A DNA stretch of 40,909 nucleotides from an uncultured Actinomycetes bacterium (GCA_903900235.1 CAIUMH010000077.1:1-40909); one strand, 5' to 3'. Shown: positions 29,863-38,420, counted from the first letter of the stretch. A program made the numbers and translations. The notes: generated by a model not told the origin, from the letters alone.

Positions 29863-31092
29863 ATGCCGGAGCCGATGCCCGATCACCCCGCTGCGGCCGG
29901 AACCATCAACGACGAGCAGGCCACCAGCACCATGGTCCGGCGGCTGGCCCTGGTGGTGTTCCTCGAATGGCTCGGTGCCGGGGCGATCATGCCGCTGTTC
30001 CCGCTCTTCCTCAAGGACCACGGCGCCTCACCGTCGCTCATCGGCCTGACCATGAGCGCGTTCTTCTTAGCCGGCCTGCTCACGCAGTTTCCAGCGGGTC
30101 GCCTCGCCGATCGCATCGGCCGTCGGCCAGTCCTCGTCGGCGGGCTCTTCGTCTATGCCGGGGCTTGCCTCGCCTGCATGCTCCCGGTCTCGATCTGGGG
30201 GTTCATCGCACTGCGCTTCATCCAAGGTGGAGCAGCTGGCGCCGTCGAGGTTGCCAGTCTGGCGCTCGTCTCGTCGAACGTGCCCATCGAACGCCGCGGT
30301 CGGGCCATCTCGCGGATCTTCTCCGCTCAGCTGGCCGGGACTGCGGTGGGTCCCCTGCTCGGGTCGGTGGCTGGAGTCCACCACATGTCGCTGCTCTTCT
30401 TGGCCACGGCGATGGCCTGCACCGTCGCCGCCATCCCCGTCCTGACCAGCTCGACGATCCGCTCCCACGATGTCATCCATGTCCAACACGAGCCCCTCGT
30501 CCGCCTCGCCATGTCCCGGGCTCTGCTCGGAGCCGTCTTCGGGGCGATCACCCTGGGCCTCGGCATCGGCGTCTACGAAGCGTGTTGGACCCTGCTGCTC
30601 AATGATCGCGGAGCATCCTCGGCCATCATCGCCCTGTCATGGACGGCGTTCAGCGTCCCCTATGTCTTCTTCGTCCGCGCCGCCGGGTGGTTCGCCGACC
30701 ACTGGGACCGTCGGGCCCTCGCCGCTCTCGGTCTGCTGGTCTCGGTGAGCTTCTGCATCGCCTACCCCTTCGTGACCTCGATCCCGATCCTGCTGGCCAT
30801 GGGATTTCTCGAGTCCATGGGGTTTGCCTTTGCCCTGCCGTCGCTCCAGGCGATGATGACCGAGGGTCGAACACCACGCGAGCTGGGACGGGTCCAAGGC
30901 ATCTACGCCTCGTCGCAGACAGGGGCCATCGCCCTGGCCTCGGCGGTGGCCGGCGTCCTGTTCGGGATGCACATGTTCCTGCCCTTCCTGGTCTCCGCCG
31001 GCCTTGGCCTCCTGCTCACGCTGGCACTCTTGGTGACGTGGGCACCGCTCGACGGCCACGCCCACCACGAGGCGCCGACCACGGGCTCCTAG
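29863..31092 (+). CDS. Major facilitator superfamily transporter
   Basis: 409 residues with about twelve hydrophobic segments. Motif A, GRLADRIGRRP, lies at ~79-89 between helices 2 and 3, and a second-half equivalent reads GWFADHWDRR. The set of drug:H+ antiporter-like features (GTAVGPLLGSVAG in helix 5) suggests efflux, though the substrate is unknown. The N-terminal 25 residues are hydrophilic and precede helix 1; the C-terminal tail is His-rich (GHAHHEAP). It is divergent from the Ddn-like operon and overlaps the convergent methyltransferase by 4 bp (CTAG shared by the two stop codons). Confidence 0.9.
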   Translation: MPEPMPDHPAAAGTINDEQATSTMVRRLALVVFLEWLGAGAIMPLFPLFLKDHGASPSLIGLTMSAFFLAGLLTQFPAGRLADRIGRRPVLVGGLFVYAGACLACMLPVSIWGFIALRFIQGGAAGAVEVASLALVSSNVPIERRGRAISRIFSAQLAGTAVGPLLGSVAGVHHMSLLFLATAMACTVAAIPVLTSSTIRSHDVIHVQHEPLVRLAMSRALLGAVFGAITLGLGIGVYEACWTLLLNDRGASSAIIALSWTAFSVPYVFFVRAAGWFADHWDRRALAALGLLVSVSFCIAYPFVTSIPILLAMGFLESMGFAFALPSLQAMMTEGRTPRELGRVQGIYASSQTGAIALASAVAGVLFGMHMFLPFLVSAGLGLLLTLALLVTWAPLDGHAHHEAPTTGS

Positions 31093-31814
31093 CGCGCCTC
31101 GGCCACCAGCCGGATCGCCCACGCGTCGTCCGGTGGCTCAACCACCTCGACCAAGTCGAATCCGGCTGCGTCGAGCACCGATGGCCACCGCTGTCGCTGA
31201 GGAAGCCACAGGCGCAGCTGGCGCCGAGTGAAGGAGTCCGGACTTCGGACCGTGCGATCGACCACCAGCCGCTCGGTAACCGGATCGAAGCGCCGGACGT
31301 CTTCTTGCACCCAGTCGCCGCTCACCATTCTGATCGACTCCGGATCGCTCCCAATCTCGTCGGCGACGACAACCGGGTCGAGCGTGTCGATCACAAGGGC
31401 GGCACCCTCGAGGAGGCCTCCACGCAGGTGTTCGAGTACCCGGGCATTGCCCTTGTCGGACAAGAAGCCGAAGGTGGTGAACCACAGCAGGGCCCCCGCC
31501 GCGGGCGGATCGACCACCTCGACCGTGAGGTCGGCCATCCGCAGGTCAAGCTGGACCCCTCGATGCAATGCCCCCTGAGCCGCCCGAGCTATCTGATCAG
31601 GATCGGCGTCGATGGCCACCACGTCGTGACCGAGGGAGGCGAGGCGAACGGCGATCCGACCGTCACCACAGCCCGCGTCGATGATCCGGGAGGGCCCATC
31701 GAGACCGAGGAGACCGAGGACCTCGGCGGCCTCGAGGTCAGCTCGCTCCTCGGTCAGGTAACCCTCATGGAACCGGTGGTCGTCGGCGAGGAACCGAGCA
31801 TCGAAGGCTTCCAT
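31089..31814 (-). CDS. Class I SAM-dependent methyltransferase
   Basis: 241 residues. Motif I IIDAGCGDGR (44-53) and the following strand end VVAIDADPDQIARAA bind SAM; ADLTVEV and ALLWFTTFGFLSD form motifs II and III. An N-terminal HRFHEGYLTEERADLEA segment is typical of small-molecule methyltransferases. The substrate cannot be told. There is no Shine-Dalgarno and no convincing promoter beyond a TATC-containing stretch close to the ATG. A strong terminator hairpin for the upstream binding-protein gene separates the two. Confidence 0.88.
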   Translation of the reverse strand: MEAFDARFLADDHRFHEGYLTEERADLEAAEVLGLLGLDGPSRIIDAGCGDGRIAVRLASLGHDVVAIDADPDQIARAAQGALHRGVQLDLRMADLTVEVVDPPAAGALLWFTTFGFLSDKGNARVLEHLRGGLLEGAALVIDTLDPVVVADEIGSDPESIRMVSGDWVQEDVRRFDPVTERLVVDRTVRSPDSFTRRQLRLWLPQRQRWPSVLDAAGFDLVEVVEPPDDAWAIRLVAEAR

Positions 31815-31857
31815 CCCGATATCTTCGCCGACTGGTCAATCACGCGAGTCCGAGCGC

Positions 31858-31893
31858 GACGATGGCGCCCCGCCGAAGCAGGGCGCCATCGTC
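31858..31893 (-). terminator. Strong hairpin terminator of the second solute-binding protein gene
   Basis: GACGATGGCGCCC (31858-31870) and GGGCGCCATCGTC (31881-31893) form a perfect 13-bp stem with a 10-nt loop, 19 nt after the stop of the minus-strand gene. No T-tract follows. This is the strongest hairpin I found in the window. Confidence 0.75.
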
Positions 31894-31912
31894 AGAGTGG
31901 CTGATCGCCGGG

Positions 31913-33574
31913 CTAGCTGAGCCAAGTCTGGGTCACGAAGAACGTCCCCTGGTCCTGGCCAAGCGCCGGCTGGCCTGCTGGCGTCTTGGGGTTGGCCCAG
32001 TTCTGCACGTTGGGCTTTGACACCAATGCCCAGACTGCCCGATCGAGCCAGACATAGGGGATGTCAGCGCCGAGCCGCTCGTTGATCTTCTTGAAGGCAG
32101 CGGTGCGCACCTTGGCGTTGGTCGATGCCATCCCAGTTCGGAAGGCCGCCTCGATCTGCGGGTCGGAGTTACGCGCCATGTTGATCGAGATGCCAGCCTT
32201 GGTGGCGGTGGTCGGCGAGAACCAGACGTAGTTCAGGTCCGGGCTCATGCCGCCGAATTGGCTCCACTCAGTGGCCTGGAAGCTTCCAGAGAGTGCGTTG
32301 TTGATGAGCTCGTTCTGCTGCATGGTCTTGATCGTCACGTTGACGCCGATCCCCTTCATGACCTGCTGGGCATACTGAGCCTGACGCAGGTTGGTCGGTG
32401 CCGCCACGCTGTTGAGTGTGAAGGCCAACGGCTTTCCGTGCTTCTTGGCATAGGCGGCGGCCAAGGTCTTGGCCTTGGACTGGCTGTAGGCCGGGTACGG
32501 AGTCTTGCCGTAGTAGGGCGAGCCGGGCTGGTAGATGCCAACCGAGGGGGCGGCGATGCCCTGGTCGATGATCTTGGCATAGGCCGCCGCACTCGAACCC
32601 GTGGCCACGATGCGCCGAGCCTCGATGTCGTTGAACGGTGCCGCCGCTCCGTTCAGCATGATGCAGTTCACGTTCGGCGAGCCAACCATCTTGCCGACGT
32701 TGTTGGTGTAGGCCCACTTCTTGTTGCCGCGGAACGTCTTGATGTTCTTGGGATCGGAGGTGTGCATCATCTGGATGGTTCCCGACTGAAGAGCCTGAGC
32801 TCGGGCCTGCTCATCAGGGATCGGCTTGATGGTGACCTGGGAGAGATACGGCAGTCCTGGACGCCAGTACTCCTTGTTGGCCACCGCAGTGAAGTGGTCG
32901 TTGACCTTCCACTCCTTGAACACGAAGGGTCCTGTGCCGATCGGGTGGTCACTGCCCTGGTTCGGGAGCTTGAGCATCGAAGGGGCGAACACGAAGCAGA
33001 TCTGCTGCTCAGCCATGGTGATCGGGAAGGTCGCCCAACCGTGGTACATCGTGATCTTGACCGACAGCGGACCGGTCTGCTCGTAGCTCTTGACCAATGG
33101 GCGGATGGCGATACCCACCAGCGGGCTGTTGTAGTACGAGTCAATGTTGGTCAACAGGGCAGCACCGTCACATGGGGTGCCGTCGTGGAACTTGATGTTC
33201 GGTCGCATGGTGATCGTCCACTCGGTGGCGTCGGCGTTCGACGTCATCGACTGAGCGAGGTACGGGACCGCCTGGCCCTTGGTGTTGATGATCATCAGCG
33301 GGTCGTAGACCAAACGGGCGTAGATGAACCCTGCGGTGTCGAATCGCCCCGAGGCCGGGTTGAAGCCCTGCTCCTCGGCATCGAGGCCGATGGTGAGGGT
33401 GCCGCCGCGCTTGGGCTTGGCCGTGGAGACGCCGTTGAGACCCTTGCCATTGCTCTCGACTGCACCAGCGAGGTTGGCCGACAGTAGGTCGACGCTTCCT
33501 CCTGCCACCACGAGGCCCGAGGCGGTTGCCGCACCACGAGCAAGGAACGACCTGCGATCGAACTCTTGAGTCAC
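31913..33574 (-). CDS. ABC transporter substrate-binding protein, family 5, paralogue of the 1357-3003 protein
   Basis: 553 residues with a Tat-type signal (FDRRSFLARGAATAS). Alignment by eye with the first binding protein shows roughly half of residues identical along the whole length, including RGGTL, DAEEQGFNPASGRFDTAGF, PYLAQSM, SGTIQMMH, GKMVGSPNV, YQPGSPYY, PDLNYVWFS and the C-terminal WLS. The GTG start at 33574 has GGGGGA about 8 nt upstream. No permease or ATPase gene is near; the divergent gene is an NCS1-type secondary permease, which would not use it. A perfect hairpin terminator follows. The ligand is unknown; the pair may bind related peptides, opines or glycoconjugates. Confidence 0.92.
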   Translation of the reverse strand: MTQEFDRRSFLARGAATASGLVVAGGSVDLLSANLAGAVESNGKGLNGVSTAKPKRGGTLTIGLDAEEQGFNPASGRFDTAGFIYARLVYDPLMIINTKGQAVPYLAQSMTSNADATEWTITMRPNIKFHDGTPCDGAALLTNIDSYYNSPLVGIAIRPLVKSYEQTGPLSVKITMYHGWATFPITMAEQQICFVFAPSMLKLPNQGSDHPIGTGPFVFKEWKVNDHFTAVANKEYWRPGLPYLSQVTIKPIPDEQARAQALQSGTIQMMHTSDPKNIKTFRGNKKWAYTNNVGKMVGSPNVNCIMLNGAAAPFNDIEARRIVATGSSAAAYAKIIDQGIAAPSVGIYQPGSPYYGKTPYPAYSQSKAKTLAAAYAKKHGKPLAFTLNSVAAPTNLRQAQYAQQVMKGIGVNVTIKTMQQNELINNALSGSFQATEWSQFGGMSPDLNYVWFSPTTATKAGISINMARNSDPQIEAAFRTGMASTNAKVRTAAFKKINERLGADIPYVWLDRAVWALVSKPNVQNWANPKTPAGQPALGQDQGTFFVTQTWLS

Positions 33575-33624
33575 TGAAATCCCCCTTGGATCTGACGAAG
33601 CACCTCTGCACTTCTACTCTGCAT

Positions 33625-33633
33625 TTCCTAGCA
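33625..33633 (-). promoter_or_regulatory. TGCTAGGAA element, second copy
   Basis: Identical nine bases to 1304-1312, here 50 nt before the GTG start of the paralogous binding protein. It is a possible extended -10 or a common regulator site. Confidence 0.4.
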
Positions 33634-33739
33634 CCTCGAACGGGCGAATGGGAGGGCAATCCCCAAAATCGGCCGGAGCGACAGCTCTGGTGACCCGCCA
33701 TCAGCAGCGTCCCCCTCGTGGGTCGCTCGCTCGGCCACC

Positions 33740-33772
33740 ATGGGAAGCGAACTCCTCAAAGAAAGTTGGTGA
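33740..33772 (+). CDS. Possible upstream leader ORF (10 codons) before the permease
   Basis: ATG 33740 to TGA 33770-33772 encodes MGSELLKESW and ends 10 nt before the permease ATG. Its start lies in the context CGGCCACCATG, the same as that of the permease (33773-33785 region), a direct repeat 43 bp apart. It could be a leader peptide or chance. Confidence 0.2.
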   Translation: MGSELLKESW

Positions 33773-33782
33773 TCCGGCCACC

Positions 33783-35285
33783 ATGACCGACACCCATTCC
33801 CCCCTCCCCGTTGGAGACCTCCCATTCCATGTCGAGCAGCACGGTATCGACCTGATCCCGGCATCGGAGCGATGGGCACGCCCACGTGACCTCGGAGCGC
33901 TGTGGGCTGGTGCCAGCATCAATGTCGAGTACTTCGTCTATGGCGCCCTGCTGATGACCTTCGGATTCTCGATCTCCCAGGCCCTCATCCTGATCGTGAT
34001 CGGCAACCTCTCGTGGCTTCTCGTCGGCCTCTGCTCCCTCCAGGGTCCGACCACCGGCACGACCACCTTCGGCGTCAACCGGGCGACCTTCGGAGCTCGG
34101 GGATCACGAGGGCTGGCCCTGTTCAATTGGGTCACGTTGATCGGATTCGAGATCGAGGGATTGATCCTGATCGTCGGCGCCTCTCTCGTCCTCGCCAACC
34201 AAGGTGGCCTCCATCCCGGGACGCCACTCAAGGTGGCCATCGTCGTCGTCGCAGTGGCCATCCAGACACTGCTGCCCCTGTTCGGCCATGCCACCATGAC
34301 CACCGTCCTGCGGTGGCTCATCGCACCCTTCATCGTGATCTTCGGCGTGGTCGGCCTCCTCTGTATCGGGCATGGCCATCTGGCGGCCGGGACGGGCACC
34401 GGGGTGACCTGGCAGCTGTGGTCGCTGGGCCTGGCCTTCACCATCACCTTGTCGGGGCTCAGCTGGACCGAGTGCGGCAACGACTTCTCGCGCTACCTGC
34501 CGGCATCGACCTCCAAGGCGGCCACCACCGGGTGGGTGTTCCTCGGCACGGCACTGCCGCAGATCTGCGTGATGGCCATTGGTGCCATCTCCTTCGTCGC
34601 CATCGGCGGAGCCGACTGGACCGGCGCCAATCCCTTCACCGCACTCGGGGGAGGCCATGTCCTGCCGGCCTGGTTCATCTCGGTGTTCATGATCGCCGCC
34701 ATCGTGCAACTCTTCGGCATCAACAGTCTCGACCTCTACTCCTCCGGCGTCACCCTCCAGGCCCTGGGCCTAAAGCTCCGCCGCCCCCAGGCCGTCCTGC
34801 TCGACAGCGCCCTCTGCCTCATCGCCACCCTCTACGCCGTGCTCTCCTCATCCTTTGCCACGCTGCTGCGCGACTTCGTGGCCTTGGTCATCGTCTGGAT
34901 CGCCCCATGGTGCGCGGTCTTCCTGGTCGACTGGGTCCTGCGGCGAGGTCACTACGAGACTGCAGACCTCAGGTTCGGCGGCCCGAGCAGCGCCTACGCC
35001 ACAACCGGCGGCGTGAACGTGGCGGGGTTCGTGGCGATGGGTGCCGGGATGCTGGCCGCCCTGCTGACCCTCAACTCGACCGTCCCGCTGCCCTCTTGGC
35101 TCCACCCCTTCGCCTCAGCCACCGCAACCGACCACGCGCTGGGGGCCATGTCGGGCGGGGATGTCAGCGTGTTCGCCGGGATGCTGGTGGCCGGAATCGT
35201 CTACCTGCTCGTCGGCCGAGCCACTGGAGTCGTGCGTCCCACGTCCCCGATCCACGACCAGCTCAGCCCTCCCACACCTCGCTGA
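33783..35285 (+). CDS. NCS1-family nucleobase permease (purine/cytosine permease)
   Basis: 500 residues with about twelve membrane segments. The N-terminal HVEQHGIDLIPASERWARPR followed by LGALWAGASINVEYFVYGAL is the classic NCS1 entry (I-P-SER...W-GAN). GLSWTECGNDFSRYLPASTS matches the loop before helix 7 in cytosine permeases of the CodB/Fcy type. It would import a purine, cytosine or a related heterocycle with Na+ or H+. No good ribosome site is seen; ATG 33783 is chosen by family alignment. The convergent neighbour is a phosphoribosyltransferase whose 3' end it overlaps by 23 bp, which fits base uptake and salvage. Confidence 0.9.
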   Translation: MTDTHSPLPVGDLPFHVEQHGIDLIPASERWARPRDLGALWAGASINVEYFVYGALLMTFGFSISQALILIVIGNLSWLLVGLCSLQGPTTGTTTFGVNRATFGARGSRGLALFNWVTLIGFEIEGLILIVGASLVLANQGGLHPGTPLKVAIVVVAVAIQTLLPLFGHATMTTVLRWLIAPFIVIFGVVGLLCIGHGHLAAGTGTGVTWQLWSLGLAFTITLSGLSWTECGNDFSRYLPASTSKAATTGWVFLGTALPQICVMAIGAISFVAIGGADWTGANPFTALGGGHVLPAWFISVFMIAAIVQLFGINSLDLYSSGVTLQALGLKLRRPQAVLLDSALCLIATLYAVLSSSFATLLRDFVALVIVWIAPWCAVFLVDWVLRRGHYETADLRFGGPSSAYATTGGVNVAGFVAMGAGMLAALLTLNSTVPLPSWLHPFASATATDHALGAMSGGDVSVFAGMLVAGIVYLLVGRATGVVRPTSPIHDQLSPPTPR

Positions 35286-35874
35286 GTTCGCCGTCGGCCG
35301 ACCGGTCGAACACGGGGATCTCCCCCAGGGAACGGACAAGGTCGGCATCGTCACCCAACGCCGTTCGCCAGGTCGCCCCCTCAGTGAGCAAGCATCCGAG
35401 GGCAACGGGCAGGCCACCGATCCGTCGCACCAAGCGCAGTGCTGCGGTGATGGAGCCACCCGTCGAGATGACGTCGTCGATGATTGCGACCCGCCGGCCG
35501 GTGACCACCCTGATGCGCTCCCGATCGAACAGCAGGCGCTGCTCCCCAGCCGTGGTGATCGAGACCACCGGCTCCGACTCGCCGTCGGCCAGGTGGATCT
35601 TGGGCGTCTTGTGCAAGATGGCGTAGTCGTCGAGACCCAAGGCTCGGGTGGTCTCGATGGCCAGCGGAATGCCCATCGTCGCCACCGTGACCACCACCTC
35701 GACCTCGAGGTCGTCCAGCATCGCCGCCAGCTCGGTCCCCGCTTTGGCGCAGAAGGCCACCCCATGGTCGACGGTGATCATCAGGGCGATCGCCAGCGTC
35801 TCGCTCAGCGCCACAACGGGCAGATCGATGCCCTGTGAGCCGATGGTGGTGTGGTGGAGACCGATATGCGCCAT
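35263..35874 (-). CDS. Type I phosphoribosyltransferase (purine PRTase-like)
   Basis: 203 residues. The PRPP loop VAIIDDVISTGGSITAALR (129-147), with Asp133-Asp134 and the STGGS turn, is characteristic; an upstream basic/aromatic stretch ILHKTPKIHL plays the role of the flexible hood. It most resembles adenine/xanthine PRTases, but the base used cannot be fixed. It is convergent with the NCS1 permease (23-bp overlap of coding ends), an arrangement consistent with nucleobase salvage. No Shine-Dalgarno precedes the ATG; a promoter with its -10 6 nt upstream suggests leaderless translation. Confidence 0.87.
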   Translation of the reverse strand: MAHIGLHHTTIGSQGIDLPVVALSETLAIALMITVDHGVAFCAKAGTELAAMLDDLEVEVVVTVATMGIPLAIETTRALGLDDYAILHKTPKIHLADGESEPVVSITTAGEQRLLFDRERIRVVTGRRVAIIDDVISTGGSITAALRLVRRIGGLPVALGCLLTEGATWRTALGDDADLVRSLGEIPVFDRSADGELSEVWEG

Positions 35875-35880
35875 GGGTGT

Positions 35881-35909
35881 TGGTTACCCGACCCTCGATC
35901 GAAGCGCAA
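35881..35909 (-). promoter_or_regulatory. Candidate leaderless promoter of the phosphoribosyltransferase
   Basis: On the minus strand TTGCGC (35904-35909), a 17-nt spacer and TAACCA (35881-35886) lie 6 nt before ATG 35874. The -10 ends in A instead of T, so it is weaker than the MFS example. Confidence 0.4.
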
Positions 35910-35968
35910 ACGCTCCGGTGTTCGCTCCCCCATCGCGTCGACTGCATTTCCTTATCGATTATTCCTTA

Positions 35969-35996
35969 TTGACTGTCAGTCGCAAGTATGTAACGG
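35969..35996 (+). promoter_or_regulatory. Promoter and candidate MarR operator of the exporter operon
   Basis: TTGACT (35969-35974), 16 nt, TAACGG (35991-35996). The palindrome GACTG-t-CAGTC (35971-35981) overlaps the -35 box, a good position for autorepression by the MarR protein encoded next. GGTGA about 6 nt before ATG 36005 can serve as ribosome site. Confidence 0.5.
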
Positions 35997-36004
35997 TGAC
36001 CTCC

Positions 36005-36538
36005 ATGAGTACACCGTCTTCGGGTCCAATCCTGAGCGAGGACCGCGAGATGGAGGCGACCGCTCTCGCCCATGCCCTCCTCGAGTTCCGCTCGTCGTCA
36101 CCGCAAGACTCCCGCTCCACACAGATGGCTCGGTGCACCGTCTTCTTGGCCAAGCAAGCCGATCTGGCGCTGGGTGGCATCGGGCTCAGCGATGCCCAAT
36201 ACCGGATGCTGTGTCTCTTGAGCCGGGGGACGTTCTCGTCGTCCGTGGCGGCGAGCATCCTGTCGGTCAGCCCACCGAGCGTCACCTCTCTGATCGAGGG
36301 CCTCCTCGAGCGAGGTCTCGTCACGCGGAGCTCCGGGGCAGGAGACCGCCGGCGCGTCGAGTTGTCGCTCACGAGCGCCGGTCGTTGCATGCTGAGCGCG
36401 GCCGACGATGCGGTAGCGGCCCGCCTCATGGCTGTCGCCGAGATGGTGGAGGACCAGGATCGGCGAGAGGCCTCCTTCGACGCTCTGGTGTGGTGGGCCG
36501 AAGGTCTGCGGAGGACGGCCGCCAACCTCTGCCCCTAG
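36005..36538 (+). CDS. MarR-family transcriptional regulator
   Basis: 177 residues. The winged helix-turn-helix spans ~60-120: LSDAQYRMLCLLSRGTFSSS, recognition region SVSPPSVTSLIEGLLERGLV, and wing RSSGAGDRRRVELSLTSAGR. Helices on both sides form the usual dimer interface. It most likely represses itself and the two exporter genes, the first of which begins 10 bp downstream. A palindrome over the promoter -35 is the probable operator. The longer reading from 35648 is antisense to the phosphoribosyltransferase and is rejected. The inducer is unknown, probably an exporter substrate. Confidence 0.92.
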   Translation: MSTPSSGPILSEDREMEATALAHALLEFRSSSPQDSRSTQMARCTVFLAKQADLALGGIGLSDAQYRMLCLLSRGTFSSSVAASILSVSPPSVTSLIEGLLERGLVTRSSGAGDRRRVELSLTSAGRCMLSAADDAVAARLMAVAEMVEDQDRREASFDALVWWAEGLRRTAANLCP

Positions 36539-36548
36539 TGTCGAAGGG

Positions 36549-38420
36549 GTGCGCGCCACCGGCTTGACCGATCGGGCGACGTCTGCGTTCGAGCCAATGG
36601 GGGAAACTGCCCGCTACCGCCGTCCGCCGGCGTCGGTCGACCCTGACACCTCCAAGAGCCGGACCCGGCGCATCTGGCCGCTGCTGCGGGCTCGACGGTG
36701 GCCATTCTTCACCGCCATCGGCCTGTCCTTTCTCAGTCTGGTGCTCCAAGTCCAGGTCCCGAACCTGCTCAACCAAGCCATCGACCGCTCGGTCCAGAGC
36801 CACTCGGTCCCCCTCGAGCACTACGTGATCATCGTGTCCATCATCGGTGGCCTGGTCGGGATCTGTGGCTTCTTCTCCCGCTGGCTGCTGTTCCGGGTGG
36901 CCTATGACTTCGAGTTCGACCTGCGGAACCTCATCTATGAACACCTGAGCGGTATGTCGTTCTCGTTCTATGACCGGGTCCAGTCCGGCCAGCTCATCTC
37001 TCGAGCCAACTCGGACATCCGCTCGGTGCAGATGTATGCCACATTCGCTCCACTGATCCTCGTGCAGTGCTGCATCGGGATTGTGGCCTTCTGTTTCATG
37101 CTCTCGATCAGTGTGCCGCTGGCCCTGGTGGCCATGTCGGTGATGCCATTCCTGTTCTGGGCCGGCATCCGGATGCGCCACGTCATGTTCCCCATCTCCT
37201 GGATCATCCAAGCCCGTCTGGCCGAGGTCGCCACACTCACCGACGAGAACGTCAACGGGGTGCGCGTGGTGCGCTCCTTCGCCCAAGAGGGCCGCGAGAT
37301 CGCCCAGCTGACCGACGCCTCCGCCGCCGTGGCCTGGGCGTATGAGAAGGACGCCGACCTGCGTGCCCGCTTCACACCGATCATGCAGAACCTGCCCCAG
37401 GTCGGCTTGGCCCTCGTGCTGGCCTTCGGTGGATGGATGGTGATCCACGGCACCGTGGGCATCGGCGCCATCCTGGCCTTCAATGCGTACCTCCTGATGT
37501 TGCAGGCGCCGTTCATGATGCTCGGCATGCTCATCATGATGGGCCAGCGGGCCAGTGCCTCGGCCGAGCGGATCTTCGAGGTCCTCGACGAGCGACCCGA
37601 CGTGGTCGAGCGGCCCGGGGCCGTTGACCTCGAGGTCACCGCCGGGCGAGTCGAGTTCTCCGGGGTCACCTTCGGTTACGGCTCCGGCGCTCCGGTGATC
37701 GATGGAGTCGACCTTGTCCTCGAGCCGGGCGAGACCGTGGCGCTGGTCGGGCGGACGGGGTCGGGCAAGTCGACCATCGCCCGGCTGTTGCTGCGGTTCT
37801 ATGACGTCGAGGCCGGCACCATCACGATCGACGGCACCAACGTGGCCGACGCCACCCTGCCCTCGCTGCGCGCCCAGGTCGGAGTGGTCACCGACGAGCC
37901 ATTCCTGTTCTCAGCCTCGGTCGCCGACAACATCTCCTATGGCCGACCTGATGCCAGCCGAGATGAGGTCGTCGCTGCAGCGACAGCGGCCAATGCCCAC
38001 GGGTTCATCAGTGATCTCGCCGAGGGCTACGACACCGTGGTGGGCGAACGGGGCTACACCCTCTCGGGCGGCCAGCGCCAGCGGATCGCCATCGCCCGGG
38101 CGCTGCTCGTCAACCCACCCATCCTCCTGCTCGACGACGCCACCAGCGCCATCGACGTCCATGTTGAGCAGGTCATCCACGAGGCCCTCGAGGGCCTGCT
38201 GGCCGGCCGCACCACCCTGGTGGTGGCCCACCGCCTCTCGACCATCGCCCTGGCCGACCGTGTCGCACTGCTCGAAGACGGTCACATCACCGCCACTGGG
38301 ACCCATGAGGAGCTCCTGGCCACAGTGCCGGTCTACGCCGACGTGCTGGCCCACGTGGCCGACGATCCGGCAGACCTTGATCCTCTTGAGGACCTCGACG
38401 ACCAGGGTCTGGTGCACTGA
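36549..38420 (+). CDS. Heterodimeric ABC exporter subunit 1 (degenerate-site half)
   Basis: 623 residues: a type IV exporter membrane domain (~45-335, six helices) fused to an ATPase. Walker A GRTGSGKST (401-409) and the signature LSGGQ (505-509) are intact, and His561 is the H-loop. Walker B reads ILLLDDATS, with Asp530 in place of the catalytic Glu, and the Q-loop position is Asp449 (VVTDEPFLF instead of V-PQ-PFLF). This is the pattern of the non-catalytic partner in exporters such as TM287/288, LmrCD and BmrCD. The GTG start at 36549 has AAGG just before it; ATG 36597 is an alternative. The stop overlaps the start of subunit 2 by one base (TGATG). Confidence 0.92.
   Translation: MRATGLTDRATSAFEPMGETARYRRPPASVDPDTSKSRTRRIWPLLRARRWPFFTAIGLSFLSLVLQVQVPNLLNQAIDRSVQSHSVPLEHYVIIVSIIGGLVGICGFFSRWLLFRVAYDFEFDLRNLIYEHLSGMSFSFYDRVQSGQLISRANSDIRSVQMYATFAPLILVQCCIGIVAFCFMLSISVPLALVAMSVMPFLFWAGIRMRHVMFPISWIIQARLAEVATLTDENVNGVRVVRSFAQEGREIAQLTDASAAVAWAYEKDADLRARFTPIMQNLPQVGLALVLAFGGWMVIHGTVGIGAILAFNAYLLMLQAPFMMLGMLIMMGQRASASAERIFEVLDERPDVVERPGAVDLEVTAGRVEFSGVTFGYGSGAPVIDGVDLVLEPGETVALVGRTGSGKSTIARLLLRFYDVEAGTITIDGTNVADATLPSLRAQVGVVTDEPFLFSASVADNISYGRPDASRDEVVAAATAANAHGFISDLAEGYDTVVGERGYTLSGGQRQRIAIARALLVNPPILLLDDATSAIDVHVEQVIHEALEGLLAGRTTLVVAHRLSTIALADRVALLEDGHITATGTHEELLATVPVYADVLAHVADDPADLDPLEDLDDQGLVH

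Noticed and set aside
33902-35626. A 574-codon plus-strand frame
   Set aside because: It overlaps the NCS1 permease in another frame; the product is Arg/His/Pro-rich without hydrophobic segments, a shadow of the membrane protein.
36426-37448. A 340-codon minus-strand frame
   Set aside because: It is antisense to the first exporter subunit and MarR; His/Gly/Asp-rich shadow with no motif.
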